From Glossina fuscipes (taxonomy: Eukaryota > Arthropoda > Insecta > Diptera > Glossinidae): a stretch of 64,000 nt of DNA. The stretch lies in assembly GCF_014805625.2 (NCBI RefSeq), contig NW_023998414.1, forward strand, positions 37,880,047 to 37,944,046, in the 5' to 3' direction. How positions within the stretch are numbered: the first letter of the stretch is position 1; the number at the start of each line of letters is the position of its first letter. Positions 13,291 to 25,600 of this stretch are shown here, piece after piece. The notes beneath the pieces were generated by a model that was not told the DNA's origin, searched no databases, and saw only the letters and a list, made by a program, of their open reading frames with translations. The translations under genes and the position numbers were made by a program.

Positions 13291-13879
13291 AATATGGTGC
13301 AAACATTAAGAGAAGCGAAGCGTGCGCGTTTTGGCGCCAATCGATGGACACCCTTGGCATACATTTTACAGGAAACTGCTAAGGGTTTTCTCAATTCCGT
13401 GTACAGCAATGAGTTAATGGATACTTCAACAATGCCAATAAGTACACTAGCGTAGTAGTATAGTATGGTATTTTAATTTCTTTTTTCTTCTTTTTTTTCA
13501 ATTATTTACGGTTATGTCTTTTAAATGTGAATAGACATCAAATCTAGCAAGAGGTTGCTTAAACACTCTGCTTTTCGTAATTGAATTAAGTTAAATGCAC
13601 TTATGCCGAGAACGATGTTTGAGACAAAGACCTTTGAGACGATTTTCACTGAACAGCTTCCAACAGGCTATAGCTTCTCGTTTTAAGAAAGGGATTTGAT
13701 ATCTGTTTTATAAACTTATTTTAAGCTAGAAGAAGTTATGCGAATCTATAGCGATTTGTAGACAGCATTTGCAAAACAATAGAAGGTTTAACGCTATTCG
13801 CAAATCGGGTAAGATTAACCCTTTGTGATGGGAAACCTAATTGACATGCGTAAAATGGTAGCCTTATCTTGTTTCTTAG

Positions 13880-14660
13880 CGGCCGCTTTATGCAACGTTA
13901 CTTAGCATCTGTCAACAGCAGCTTTAGGATACTAAAAAACGTGGACTCATTAGCCGCATTTAATTGGAGCGACTTGTTGCAAAAGAGTTGGCTCAACATT
14001 TGCCGATATCGGCTATGAAGTCCAGTGAAGTTACTTTCTTCAGAACAATGGATAATTTATGGAATTTTGTGGTTTTCTAATGACAACGTATCTAAAATAT
14101 ATGAGACATCTAATAGGCATTGGGCACTGGGTGATGATTTGATCAGATTTTCAAGCTTTTGTAACCCGTACTTCATTTACCAATGGGACTTAGACTTGGT
14201 TCAATATGAGCAATCTTTGCCAGGAGAGGATCGATTGAAACTGTAGTGATTGTCTACGATTTTATTAAACATCTGAGCACTCCTTTTTGCATATGGATAA
14301 AATATAACCACGATCTGCGTCGAGGCCGAAACTGCTTTCACATTTTTGCAAACCGAATAAATCGACTCGGATCAATTGAGATTTTCTAGATGGAGTTATT
14401 ATCTGATTTCGTGGATCAGATAGCTTGTAAATCAAGTATTAAGTGTAAAACAGGAATCGAGCATTAGATATCCTACAATACTTCGTCTCGTGCAGTTATT
14501 CGTTAGGTTTACTAATAACACACGAGATATTATAGAATTTTCACGCAAAGGCATACTTTTCATAAAAGCCCGCATGCTTGAGGATGCCCAACACATTACA
14601 TGACGTGATCCAAATGTAGTAAAATTAATTGAATTCCTAAAAATTCTGTTATTTTTCATT
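13880..14660 (+). pseudogene. Decayed protein-coding-like remnant
   Basis: Long stretches read as plausible protein on the + strand but are broken by stops. The first piece (about 13888-14012) includes VNSSFRILKNVDSL and SDLLQKSWLNICRYRL before a stop. The same frame continues from 14025 to 14243 (WIIYGILWFSNDNVSKIY). A later piece at about 14470-14640 reads RFTNNTRDIIEFSRKGILF and MLEDAQHI before another stop. I do not recognise the family; an old transposon or a dead gene fits equally well. Evidence is amino-acid composition and frame continuity only. Confidence 0.25.
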
Positions 14661-14859
14661 TTCCGCTATAGGAAACTGGAAATTATACTGTCCCTCCTTA
14701 TAAGGGCTAGTTTTTCATCATATTTCTCTTATATATATTAGGATCTCAAAAATAAAGATTTTATTTGATCCAAGTTTTCTTTTGCTAAACTACTACTGCT
14801 ATGGGCTAACTTCCACTATACAATGTAAAAAATAATAACTTATTTCGAAGAGTTTACCA

Positions 14860-15480
14860 TTCATAAGAAATTTTATATGGAGTGGGGTCCAAGAAATAGA
14901 TCCACCAGGTTCAAATTTGATCTACTTAATTTTTATGTCAAATTACGATGAGGAATAAATTTTCATGATAAGACATGAATAATTTGGACTTTTTAGCGTA
15001 TAAGGATTTACGTTTCCTAAGACTCTCTATTGGCGGCTGTATACAAAAAATAGACTGACGTGGTCCAAATTCGGCAAGATTGGTTTCTTTGTCAATTTAC
15101 TATGATGAACAACTTTTCACTATGAAATATTGAATACTAGACCTTTTCACCCTAAAAAGATTCAGCTTTCGTAGTTGCGAACGGTTATATAATAGCGGAT
15201 TCAAAAAACTAAACGAGCCGAAGCAAATTTCTTATATCAAATTAGAATGTTGAAATACTATTATTCAGCGACTCAGCGTGGACCGATCCGAACCATTTTC
15301 TTTGGATGAATGCGCATGGAAGCTTATCAAAATTTCATATTGCAATGTGTAGCATCAACGCAATAGAATGCTTGGATAGACGGACAGGCCGACAGGCGGA
15401 CAGACAGGCTAAGATAAAGAAAATTGAGTCTATCTTAAGCCCTTCTAGGGTGTAGGGTATATAAAGCATGACACTTCTAA
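14860..15480. mobile_element. Tandem decayed repeat halves with a GACA block
   Basis: Two similar segments (about 14870-15000 and 15040-15180) share atagatccaccaggttc / atagactgacgtggtcc and tttctttgtcaatttactatgatga-like text. They are followed at 15370-15470 by a GACA block (gatagacggacaggccgaca) and the trailing ctagggtgtagggtat landmark. Confidence 0.45.
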
Positions 15481-15699
15481 CTCAAACTCGAACTACTACA
15501 GTCAACGAGCAGAATTATTGACGAATTCGTTATCAATCAAATTTTTTTTTTTTTTTTTCTAATCTAATGTGGAAAATAGGTTTGGAATTAATTTTCAAAA
15601 TTTTTTGAATTTCCTTTTCACTGGCCTAACCTTAAATTATTGGCCAAAAATCAAGACAAATATTGAAAAATTGAGAAACAAAAAAATTAAATAGCAGAT

Positions 15700-16000
15700 G
15701 CAAAAGCCATTATAAGAAGGCAGTCGTAATCAACAGGACATCTTAACAAAATTGACAACAACATTATTACTTATAGCAAATGTAAGCAGCACGGCAAAGA
15801 ATTGAACGATAAAAAGGTCATAACCGTAAATGTCCTGCTAAGTGCGGCAATTAGAATGACATTTGTCGGTATTTATTGTGCCGAAGAAAAGTACACGTTC
15901 CGGACAAACGTTAGTTACATAGCTCAGCTAAGTTGGCACCGCACGAGGTGCTGCTGATAATGTTATTGTCTTTGATTTTGATAAAACTCTACGCGAGACA
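15700..16000. other. Segment open in several frames, possible exon or remnant
   Basis: On the + strand about 75 codons are open from near 15727 to the stop near 15955 (includes KVITVNVLLSAAIRMTFVG). Overlapping it, another + frame at about 15935-16037 and a - frame at 15928-16200 are also open. Composition is less AT-rich than the flanks. With no clear splice sites and no recognised family, I cannot say which frame, if any, is used. Confidence 0.2.
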
Positions 16001-16930
16001 ACAAAAGTTACGCCAGCACTTTGCACCATATACATCGACATGAAATCCATTTTGCACATTTCTAACAACAGATAAGAGTTAAATGTGTCGAAAGCAATTT
16101 CATATAATAGAGACATAACATATATATATATATATATATATATCGTATGATTTTTATTGGCATCGCAATATGATTGCAAGAGGAATGACAAGATTTTCAT
16201 ATTTTTAGAAATTCATAGTTCAAATTAAATAAATAAGAAACAGTTAGTATTCGTTAACTCGATGGATGTAAAGAACGATTGATGACGTTTGCCAAGGCTG
16301 CACAAAAAATTCATTAACATTATGGATCGAACTGATATTGATATTGATTCTGATACCGAAGGCATCTATTATACGAGCCAAGCTCACAATTGCTTACAAG
16401 TGTTTAAGCTTAGTCCTCTACGCTAAATATCTTTGCATAAATCTATCATTTTTGCAGATAACTCTTTCATGTCGATATGTATGTATGTCATTAATTGTCA
16501 TCAATTCAGGATCTCGAGCCGCATCATTGAAAATGAAATGTTTGGAAACTGTCTTCAATAAAAATTACTTTGCTCTTTATTTGATTCCCCTGTGACTGAT
16601 AGCCGACAATGCCACCATTAGTGAGATAAGACGAAAATAATCGTAGTTACTAATAACTATCTCCGTAGAGAGAGACAGAGAGAGTAAGCGAGTCTTTCAA
16701 GCATCCTATTGAAGAATTTACTGTGCCGTCAATGATTCCAATGCGTTGAACATCAATGATTTCATTCATTCGAATAATTGATTTGGTTAATTATTATGGT
16801 TGTTAAGGTGTGTTTGCGTTTAAGGCTAACAGCAGACTAATGTCTATCGCTGAGCAAAGGCGTAATTTTACAGTAGATCGATAACATTGGACGAATTAAG
16901 TTTTAATTTTCCGATATGTGTTCTTCACAG

Positions 16931-17083
16931 GACGCCTGGCTGGACATACGAGAAAGGACATGTTTTATGTGTAACATCTAAGGTAAGTAAATCGATTTTA
17001 TTTTGTCCTGTCCGTCGACTAAAGTCTGAAGCCGTTTAGGGCAATCTTTCGGTGCCACTTGAAGACAAATGGAAGCCTATGAG
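16931..17083 (+). CDS. Two short exons of an unidentified + strand gene
   Basis: Exon A (16931-16982) lies between acceptor ttcttcacag and donor aag/gtaagt. Exon B (17040-17083) lies between acceptor ccgtttag and donor gag/gtaagt. The 57-bp intron has a branch-point-like gactaaag. The frame is open through both: one leading base completes a codon, then TPGWTYEKGHVLCVTSK, and at a phase 0 junction GNLSVPLEDKWKPM with two bases carried over. Four good splice signals with a shared frame and a typical fly intron length make chance unlikely. I do not recognise the protein. A possible C-terminal continuation after an acceptor near 17143 (LPADTSRPVTPTNLYVLVP, stop at 17232) has a weak pyrimidine tract. 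Upstream exons were not found. Confidence 0.45.
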
Positions 17084-19300
17084 GTAAGTGTACTTGTCAT
17101 AGCTGAGCTAGCTAGTTCTTGAGGTGTGGGATGGGTGCTACAGCTTGCCCGCAGACACTTCTAGGCCGGTTACACCAACGAATTTGTACGTACTTGTCCC
17201 TTACCACATATCAGACAAAGAAAACTCTAACTAACCGATCGGGCCTATTCTTCACTCCACCCTGCCTATTAAACTCCCTTCGACCCATAGAAAGATTTGT
17301 AGGCAACCAAATATATTCGTGAAAGAAACTTTACTTTAATAATAAATAAATACTAAACGAAAGAAAAGTGTTTGAATATGTATCAGGTATGTACATATAA
17401 AACCGAAAATTTTTTATATATATACATATGCAGAAAATAAATATTTATTGTAAGAATACGATAAAAAAAAAATTATTTTAACATTGCTGATCCCGACTTA
17501 GCCAAACCGGTCACCAAGCTATCTTTTTATGTTTTCGCGACAAGTAAAACACTGGTTAGCAAGTGCTTATCTCATCGATGCGAAGACGGCGTAGTCGAAA
17601 GAAAGTATAGGCTTCGCAAATTGATTTCTCTGGTGTACGGACAGATGGACAGACAACACCATGAAGGTGTTGCCTTCCTTCATATTTCGATTGGTTTTCG
17701 AGCAGCGATTAATTGTTGTTGGCAGAGTTTTATATTAACCCTTGCACTAGACTTTAACGGCTAGCGGCTCCCAACAAACACAGACTATCGTCTTCCTGCC
17801 AAAGCGTTTCACTCTCGCATTCGACGTAGATGATGCGACCGGATGTAACCACGAACAGTTGAATCATCCAATTTTCATCACCATTTCCGATACGTTTGAA
17901 AAAAAACTTTCTTTCATTTCATTAAGGCATAGATAAGATTCTATCGATGAGTGCTCTTTATTTGGCATAAAATTTGATGCATTCGTTGTTTGAAAAGGTA
18001 TTTCCACCTTGCGGTATGCATTTGGTATTATAATTGATGCTTGTTACCATACGTCCAAGTTTTAAGAGAACAATAATTGTACTTAGGAATATTCCTTATG
18101 TGTGGTGTTAACCGGCATTTGCGGGCAAATTCCGGTTTCATATTCACACATGCCTCGTATTAATATATATTAGGGGCGAGTATAAGTTACGGGACTTAGA
18201 GCAACATATATGGATTTCATAATGGATAGTGGTACTCTTTTCGACATAAACATTCGAACTTTTCTCTTGCTCTCTTTTACTTATAAATATTTAATGGCAA
18301 AAATTGCTTGCGTTTGCCATATACATTACATGTACATTTATTTGCACATATTGTTATGTACATTATAGGAAAAGTAATCATCTGAGAAATTGCATTTTAT
18401 ATATATATATTATATTCAATCGACCTCTGCATGTTCATCCTTTTATTTATCATTTACCTGATTGTTGAAGTCTTTGTGCTATACCCAAAGTACTAAACTG
18501 CTTGGCAAAATTATTAATGCACTTTGCCAAGACTGTGTCGAATAATTTGTTGTTGTTTGAAAACTTCTCGTCATTAGTCTACGGATAGTAGACGAGTGAA
18601 ATAGCTTCTTACAACTTGCAAATATGAGAGATGAAAAAAGTCGACTATCAATAATCCAATGCTAACCAGTTAGTAAAAGTCACAACAACAACGAATCTAA
18701 ACTGATTCTTATAATAAAAAGGACGTTTCTCTCGAAACATTCCAGCACAAGCCCACTACAACAAACCAAATTTCGAGACTCTGTAATATTATGTGGGCGT
18801 GGCTGTTTATTTTTATTTTTTTTTTTCTTATTTTGTACAGATACAGGGAGAAAGTTTATCGTAGACATTTGTCAGCCGGACAGGCAGGCATGCCACAGAC
18901 CAATTCATAACTTGATGATGATCAAGAGCGTACACGCATAGCTTGATATGATGAGATAATATATTTTAAAATTTCTTTCTTCGTATAGCGAGCACTCTGA
19001 CAAAATCAATGTACCCTCAAGCTGCGGCAGTGGATATGAAAATATAATTAACGGCTCTAACAGCGTATAAAATTTTTTTTTTTTTTTTTTTATCTCTGTA
19101 GGGCATAAATAACAATTGCGAAATGTATGTAACGCACAAAATTACGTATGGGACACCACGAAAGTAAATGCGAATCAGCTAGTAACTGCCAGTCTAAGCA
19201 TACATTACACTTTAACGAAATTTTAAGTCTTATTGAATTATGGATTCGGAACCGCGGTTGCATTCTGCATCACTGCACGGTACAGCATTTCTGGTACAGG
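17084..19300. other. Spacer with no supported gene
   Basis: AT-rich, with isolated GACA fragments at about 17638-17660 and 18875-18890 that are traces of the dispersed repeat, a less AT-rich patch at 17740-17900 without a clear frame, and poly-T at 19073-19090. Confidence 0.5.
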
Positions 19301-19309
19301 GTGTGCTAA

Positions 19310-19640
19310 GAAGGGCTTAAGGTAGAACCATCTTTTCGTATTATACCAATCAATTCGGAATCATGTGCGTTTGTCTGTCCGTCTGTCCGTGTGGGATCTG
19401 TCCATGTATTTGCATGTTCCACGTATAGATCGCAATATTTGGGATATTTCGATTATATTTGGCCCACCGACATGGCTTGGGACCCAGGGGAGAATGCTAT
19501 TGACAATGGTTCGACCAACTTCCCATATAATGCCTTATTTAGAAAGGTTGTTATGTAAACAAATGGTGATATTAAGCGAAGCGATGTAGGGTATTTGATG
19601 GTGGATCGTAGCCGATTATAATTTTTTTTACTCGTTCTAT
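19310..19640. mobile_element. INE/mini-me-like dispersed repeat, well preserved
   Basis: Landmarks in order: ttataccaatcaattcgg, then gtctgtccgtctgtccgtg, cgtatagatcgcaatattt, ttgacaatggttcgacc, and the trailing taagcgaagcgatgtaggg. The ending is shared with the copy at 28310-28360. The + strand open frame at 19365-19589 is explained by this repeat. Confidence 0.65.
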
Positions 19641-20509
19641 TTATAAATAAGAGTTTTCGATTTCCAAGTTCATCTTCTTCTTCTCTAAGCTCGAGTTTTT
19701 CATTTTACAGATGCTAGAATTTTGCACTTTCATATGGCAAAGGTACAAATATCTTGACTCGTTTTACTTGCAGCAAATGTTCAATATATCAAGTTTTGTA
19801 TGACAAATTTTATAATGGAAATCTCATCTCGTCTTGGAAAAGAAAATGGGAAAAGTCTCGGTTACCTTCCTTAATAAGCTGAGCAACGATTTTATTTACG
19901 ATAAGAATTACATAACACGAATAAAATTGAATTTATTTTATGTAAACAATAGTTTGAATATTGAATACCAAGCAATATGATGTCAAACGGAGCTGAAAAC
20001 ACTTGATAATCATCTTATAATAATATAAAGGAGGAGAACAAAAAGCAAGAAATTTAAATTTCACTATGTTTTTCTTTAACAACAACAATGCTCCCGAAAT
20101 TATTCGCAAAGTAAATAATACCTTTGAGTAGACGAAAGAAAGGCATTAAAAATAATAAGTATGTATGGCTTTCTATACACCGTCGTAAGCCGAATCTTAG
20201 ATACGTGCGACGCCTGCATAAAATCAATCTATGATGAGAAATAAATTTTACTTAATTGTCGATACGCCAGTGCATCGATTTAATTAAGATATAGCGAAAG
20301 TATTTTCACGATTTCAATACTTTTCCTAATTTTAGAACGAAAGCTGTTACAGGGCGATGATATATACACATATATATTCTCTTAAGATCATTTTAAACTT
20401 GTAGCTGTGGCGAGCGCCTCACCCGTGGACTGAAGCCTCTTATTAAATCTTCTTCTTTTTTTTTTTGCACCACGTGTACAGTTTTCGTATCAATTGACGG
20501 AAAAGCTTC

Positions 20510-21110
20510 AAAAGACGAGCGCGATTACGTCGAGTCGGAACTTTTTTTCTAGTCCTAATATATATCTAGAATTTATAAAATCTTCTGACCCGTACCAGCA
20601 GCATCCAAGATGACGCCTACGTACTACGACTACCCAAAACGCCGCAGGACCATCGTTACGTACTAATTCGCGAATGCTGGTTGCAATCCCGAATCCCAAG
20701 TTCTGAACGGTCGGGGGAGAATTAGCAGAATACCCTATTGGCTTCCACTTTCTCTTTACCTGCACCCGCTGTTCCTTTAGCCTCCTTAGTTCGTAGAGCA
20801 CCTTGGTCACGAAATTGTTGAGAGTGGCTCATGCTTCAGGGCGCCCGGCCATGTTCCGTAGTGTGTCGTGCCGACCACACATAGGTCACGAGCAATTCGA
20901 GCAATTGAAACACGTGTGTTTCGTATCGTCGTAGCGCGAATACACAACTCTGGCGTACTGATGAACTATCATGTCCGTACCAGTGTAGATAGCCTCGGAA
21001 GCAACCATGGCGGAGATAAGTGAGAATTTGCATTTACCACCCGTTGTAGTCTCTATCTCAAGCGCTCCTCGTTCTTGAGGACGGCCATTTAGGTTTGTCC
21101 GCTCCGCTCC
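20510..21110 (-). mobile_element. LINE-type retrotransposon 3' end (ORF2 C-terminus), degenerate
   Basis: Reading leftwards on the - strand, the frame at about 21033-20836 begins MQILTYL and contains HGCFRGYLHWYGHDSS, the typical post-reverse-transcriptase sequence of R1/LOA/I-type insect LINEs (usually QxLTGHGCF...YL...G). After a frameshift a second frame holds TKVLYELRRLKEQRVQVK, matching the Arg/Glu-rich C-terminus of the same proteins. Several stops and a missing zinc-knuckle pattern show it is dead. The segment is visibly richer in GC than its surroundings, as expected for a coding remnant. The 5' part, including the RT core, is absent, consistent with 5' truncation during target-primed insertion. 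Confidence 0.7.
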
Positions 21111-22423
21111 TTTTCGTAGATACGTCGCGTCTCATCTGTCAGGATATCAATCGAGGTTGCATCCCCGATGTGTGGATGCGTATGAATGTGCGTGTGCGTA
21201 TGAGTGCGTATGGTCGCAAACGAAATGACAAAATTAGCATATTTGCATCATTATTTAGCGATGTTGCGCTTAAATATTATCCGGTTTTAGTAAATATCTG
21301 CGCAACACCAAAGATCCAATTACACAAAATAATTATAAGGTGTAAAATACACCAATGCACAGACAATCAAACATAACGAGTAGTTGTCGGCCTATAATCT
21401 CTTATAATAAATGGTTGTTTATGCGTATGTGTGTATATGCGCATGTATATGTGTATATGTTTTCCTTTACGAGTTCAATTTCAACGTGAGGCGTGGGCTC
21501 TGCACGCCTTATGTCAAAACACATTGAGAATGTAATTTGTGAAATAAAGAAAGGAAAACGGAAAACTGTTAACGATAATAACATAACACTACTGATTAAG
21601 TTGTTTTCCTGTTAAACTAAAAATCATTGTCATTCAATTGAATTAATTAGAATTTAAATATTCAAGTGAGCTGAAATTACACTCGAAATGCGGATTTGAC
21701 ACATTTGTTCAACTCGTAACTCGTAAGTGCATGCTTCTCCCATTTCATTGTACTTTTTTCCATTGAAAACGTATTAAACGTCTCTCCGTCTCTCCGTCTC
21801 TCTCTCGCTTCTTAAAATGACAAAATGTCTTTTTTCTTTTTTTTTTTTTTCTTATTTTCTCACTAGTGACCACATTATTATCGTCAGCAGCAGCATCATC
21901 ATCATCATCATCCATTGGCAGTTGGCACATAAATCTTTCTGAAGAAGAAAAAAAAAAAAAAAAAAAAATGAAAAAAAAATGAGAAAAGTTTTCCGTTTGA
22001 TGTTGCAACAGTTTTTAAGACAATTTGGTCATGTTTAAGTGGCTACTGGCGCCGCTCAAATTTGTTTTCCCTGTAAATATTTACAGATAAGAATCTAAAC
22101 TAAGATTTTGTGTAAATTGCGTAATAATGCCCAATCGTAGACGCAGTATAATTATAAACCAACAAAAAGGAAAAACTCTGGAAAAATTCTTAATAAAAAG
22201 TAAATTTTCGCAATTTTTAAAAAAAAAATTCGATTTTCGAAGAAAATTTAAGGATTTTACTAAGCCACAACATGCATTCCATGTTCAGTCAGGATATCAA
22301 ATAATTATATACAGTGCATATATGCTACAGCATACAAATTTCCCCATCACAATGAGAGCACACGGTCACCGACAAGATATTTCGAATAAAAAAAAAAAAA
22401 AATTAACAAATTAAAATTTTATA
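21111..22423. other. AT-rich spacer, no gene seen
   Basis: Contains CT-rich repeats at 21780-21806, a run of atcatc repeats at about 21890-21912 and poly-A at 21952-21968. Open frames here are low-complexity products of these tracts. Confidence 0.5.
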
Positions 22424-23157
22424 CCCACCACTGTACCCACCACTGTCAGATGGGGGTAGATATACTTATTTTGTTTTTCCTATAACGTATGTACACAATC
22501 GAAAGGAAGCTTCAGAGACCTTCCTTATAATATATGTATTTTTGACCCGAGTGAAATTTTGAGTTGATTTAGTCATGTTTGTCCGTATGTGAGTATGTGG
22601 TATGTTGTTGCCACTCCCCCTGGTCGCAAAAGTGAAAATATCACTTTGAAATTTGGAAGAAACATTGGAAGCTTCTGCACGCGGGCTGGTATTGAAAATG
22701 GACCAAATTGTTGTGAGCAGAAGGGCGCAATGGAGCGTAAATTGAGCTCAACTCAATTTTTTTTTTCACAAAAATGTTTGCATTTTTTCTCATTACTTCC
22801 ACAATTTACTTTACGAAATAGTGTACTCTTTAGGACCTAGGTAGAAAATCGAACCAATTGGCCATGCCTATATAAGGTTACGTGTAATCAAATTTTATTT
22901 TTTCCAGTTTTATGCACGGCAAACAAGAGAGAATGCTTAAAACTATTTGTGCACACTTCTCGAATGGAGATATATTATCTGCCCAAAAAAAGGGGTTAAT
23001 TTTGAAATGATTATGATAGACGCCACAATCACTTTCTTCTTAATAATATTAGCGATATGGGTATCGAATAATTGAACTTGGAGAGTAGAATGCGAAAAGC
23101 ATAGTGATGGATATGCGAGATTCGGGCCCGGCCGAATATAATTTGCTTACTTGTTAA
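22424..23157. mobile_element. Dispersed INE-like element, near complete
   Basis: Starts with ttttatacccaccactgt and a gatgggggtagatatac segment. It contains one GTCY-like patch (catgtttgtccgtatgtg) and ctggtattgaaaatggacc, and ends ggcccggccgaatataattt followed by gcttacttg. The ending recurs at 62925-62950 (ggccgaatacaattttctta) and, decayed, at about 44550. This is a second structural type related to the GTCY family. Confidence 0.6.
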
Positions 23158-23464
23158 GCATAATTTTAGCTGACCGCATACAGAAACAAAATGCTCCTAT
23201 AGACGAAACAATTAAAAACACTATAGTGGAACAAGGGGCGCCGCATTAAACACCGAACACTATTTTGCCTAATATTATTATTATTATTATTATTCATACA
23301 ATGACTATTCATAATTAGGATGGAAATTATATGGAAAGTGTTTGAAGAATTGGTCCGATTCGAACTATTTTCAATAGAGCTTGTCCTTGATACAAAAAAC
23401 ATATCTCCATGTACGATATTTCATTAAAAGGTCTTAGATTGATTGAAAAGATCTTAAGTAGATT

Positions 23465-23720
23465 GTAGTACCGACTGAGGGACGAAAAAGCTTAGCTGTT
23501 AATGCAGATCTTTATTGCGGGCAATTGAACCGAAAAGTATCCGACGATTGTCAACCGGAAGGGCGCCATTTTGCAACACGACAATTGCCAGACCGCAGTG
23601 TGCGCACAAGGCGAACACTGGTAAAAATTAATGAACTTGAATGGGATGTAATGCCGCAACGACCATGTCGCACCCTTTGCTTTTTTCGGGATGCTTGCCC
23701 GGAATGTTCAAACAGGATTC
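23465..23720 (+). mobile_element. Mariner transposase C-terminal fragment, degenerate
   Basis: Conceptual translation across frames gives the mariner catalytic-region signature: NADLYCGQLNR-like text near 23500, then KGAILQHDNCQ near 23560 (compare the conserved G-V-x-x-x-H-D-N-A motif, whose D is catalytic), then ELEWDVMPQRP near 23635 (compare LxWEVLPHPPYSPD). Frame changes separate the parts and the final DD34D aspartate region is eroded. Only the C-terminal half is present and no inverted repeat is visible. Confidence 0.7.
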
Positions 23721-24093
23721 TGTAATTAGAATGAAAACCTCAGCATACAGAGAGAGACCAGGCTTCGGTCTCCGGTACTTTTCAAGGAAAAATTTCCCCC
23801 ATCTCTTAAAGACATCCAACTAGTCGCGGGTATTACAAGCATTTCCGGGCCTTTCCTTCCTCCTTTAATGGCAATATTACAATTTCTAATACCACCTGCC
23901 TAATACCGCCGAACTGGACACAACAAATGCTAAAGTTGAATAAAATAAAAGTAAATTTTGATAAAAAAATTTTCAATCTGTGCCAAATTATTATGTAACA
24001 CGCGCTTTAAATTTCCCCCTCTTTCGTGCCCAATTAGATATAAAGTTGAAATGTGCAAAATCTGCAGGCGTAACGAATGCTTATAGGGAAAAT

Positions 24094-24126
24094 GAAAGTG
24101 AAATTGAAATTGAAATTGAAATTGAA
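24094..24126. repeat. Short GAAATT tandem repeat
   Basis: About five imperfect copies of a 6-bp unit gaaatt. The overlapping open frames on - are low-complexity artefacts of it. Confidence 0.8.
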
Positions 24127-24416
24127 ACAGAATGCGTGTAAGTAATAATGAAAGGAGGCATAATAATGCGTACGATAAATAGGTTGGAATAGAATTGAGA
24201 AATCTCTCGAATTGAACAATAAGAACGACATGAACGCACATGCACACATGCACATGGAAAGGCACTTGGTTTCATTTAAAGTTAAATAATAATAGAAGAG
24301 CGTTTAGCTATGGTCAAGCCTATGAAAATGAACGATCTGACCAATGATCATAACAAATGGTAAAACTTCAAACGCGACCATTACCACCACCATCGTCGTC
24401 TTTGCCCCGGCATAAA

Positions 24417-24417
<1 letters not shown>

Positions 24418-24446
<29 letters not shown>
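24418..24446. repeat. AAT trinucleotide microsatellite
   Basis: Uninterrupted aat units (about nine). A CAA/AAC-rich stretch follows at about 24760-24860. No gene is supported between 23725 and 27300. Confidence 0.8.
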
Positions 24447-24447
<1 letters not shown>

Positions 24448-25536
24448 TGGCGAGGGTTTTGCTATTCAATTTTGGTTACCTAACTTTCAAGACCACAACT
24501 GACCAACACACACAACGTGCTATAATTTTCAATAAACAGGATTAGAAATATAAATTTCATTATATAGAGGAAAAATTGAGACGAGAAAATTTAAAACCTC
24601 CATTAGTAAATCACCCATTGTCTAACGATGACAGCCAGCACCCTATAGTAAATGCGAGTAAGTGCTTATGTGTTAAATTGAAACAAAATAAAGTTGTTAC
24701 TTCTCTACTATACACACTGTTCGCCCATATAAAGGAATCAAATCAAAAAAAAAAAAACACAAAAACACAAAAACAAAACACAAAAACAAAGAAGAAAAGA
24801 AGTGAAAAAAGAAACAACAACAACAACAACACCAAGAACAACATAAAACAACACAAAAGGCAGCCAACCAACCAGTCGTGATCATACTGTGAGAGGCGAA
24901 AAACGCCTTCAAATCATTTATGCCGGTGATTAACGACTGCTGTGACTTTTTCTTTTCACTTAAAAAGTAACACAAATAGAAAACACAAAAAATTAATGCA
25001 CGTTCATAACCGATCGTGCGGTACGCTTGTATATGTTAATAATGTACATGGCGAGCCGCACTGTGGCCAAAATTTGCATTTGAATAACACGCAAAGAAAC
25101 GGAAATTTCATCTTAATGTATTATTAAGCATTGAGGGGGAATTTAATTCACTGCAAAGCTTGCATTTCTATGAACACAAAAATGTATATATTTATATATA
25201 TATATATATATATATGTGTATGTATATATTACTTTTTCCCCTTTTTTTCAAAGCAAGTCGAGTTAGTTAAAAGTTTTCATTTTTATTTTGATTTTTTCGA
25301 GCGATCTAAAAAGTTGTAAGATTGACTAAGGCTGACTAAACTGGGCGTAGCCAGCAACTTGGCGTACAATCAATGAACGTCTAAATCAATGAACGAAAAT
25401 ATCAATAAAATTATCTTCTGTTCAGTTTTTAACAAAATAACGTAAGACTTGGGCATTACTCTTCAACTCGCTGCTAACTGCATCCCTCATCTTGTATATT
25501 AAAATAACGGAGTACTTGATAAAATTTCTATGCCAA

Positions 25537-25538
<2 letters not shown>

Positions 25539-25595
<57 letters not shown>
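25539..25595. repeat. TG dinucleotide microsatellite
   Basis: About 28 perfect TG units. The - strand poly-Thr/His open frame across it is an artefact. Confidence 0.95.

Positions 25596-25600
<5 letters not shown>

Noticed and set aside
19712..19741. Possible micro-exon after a very strong pyrimidine tract and acceptor (tttcattttacag)
   Set aside because: Only about ten codons, with a weak donor and no partner exon; the text resembles repeat sequence elsewhere.
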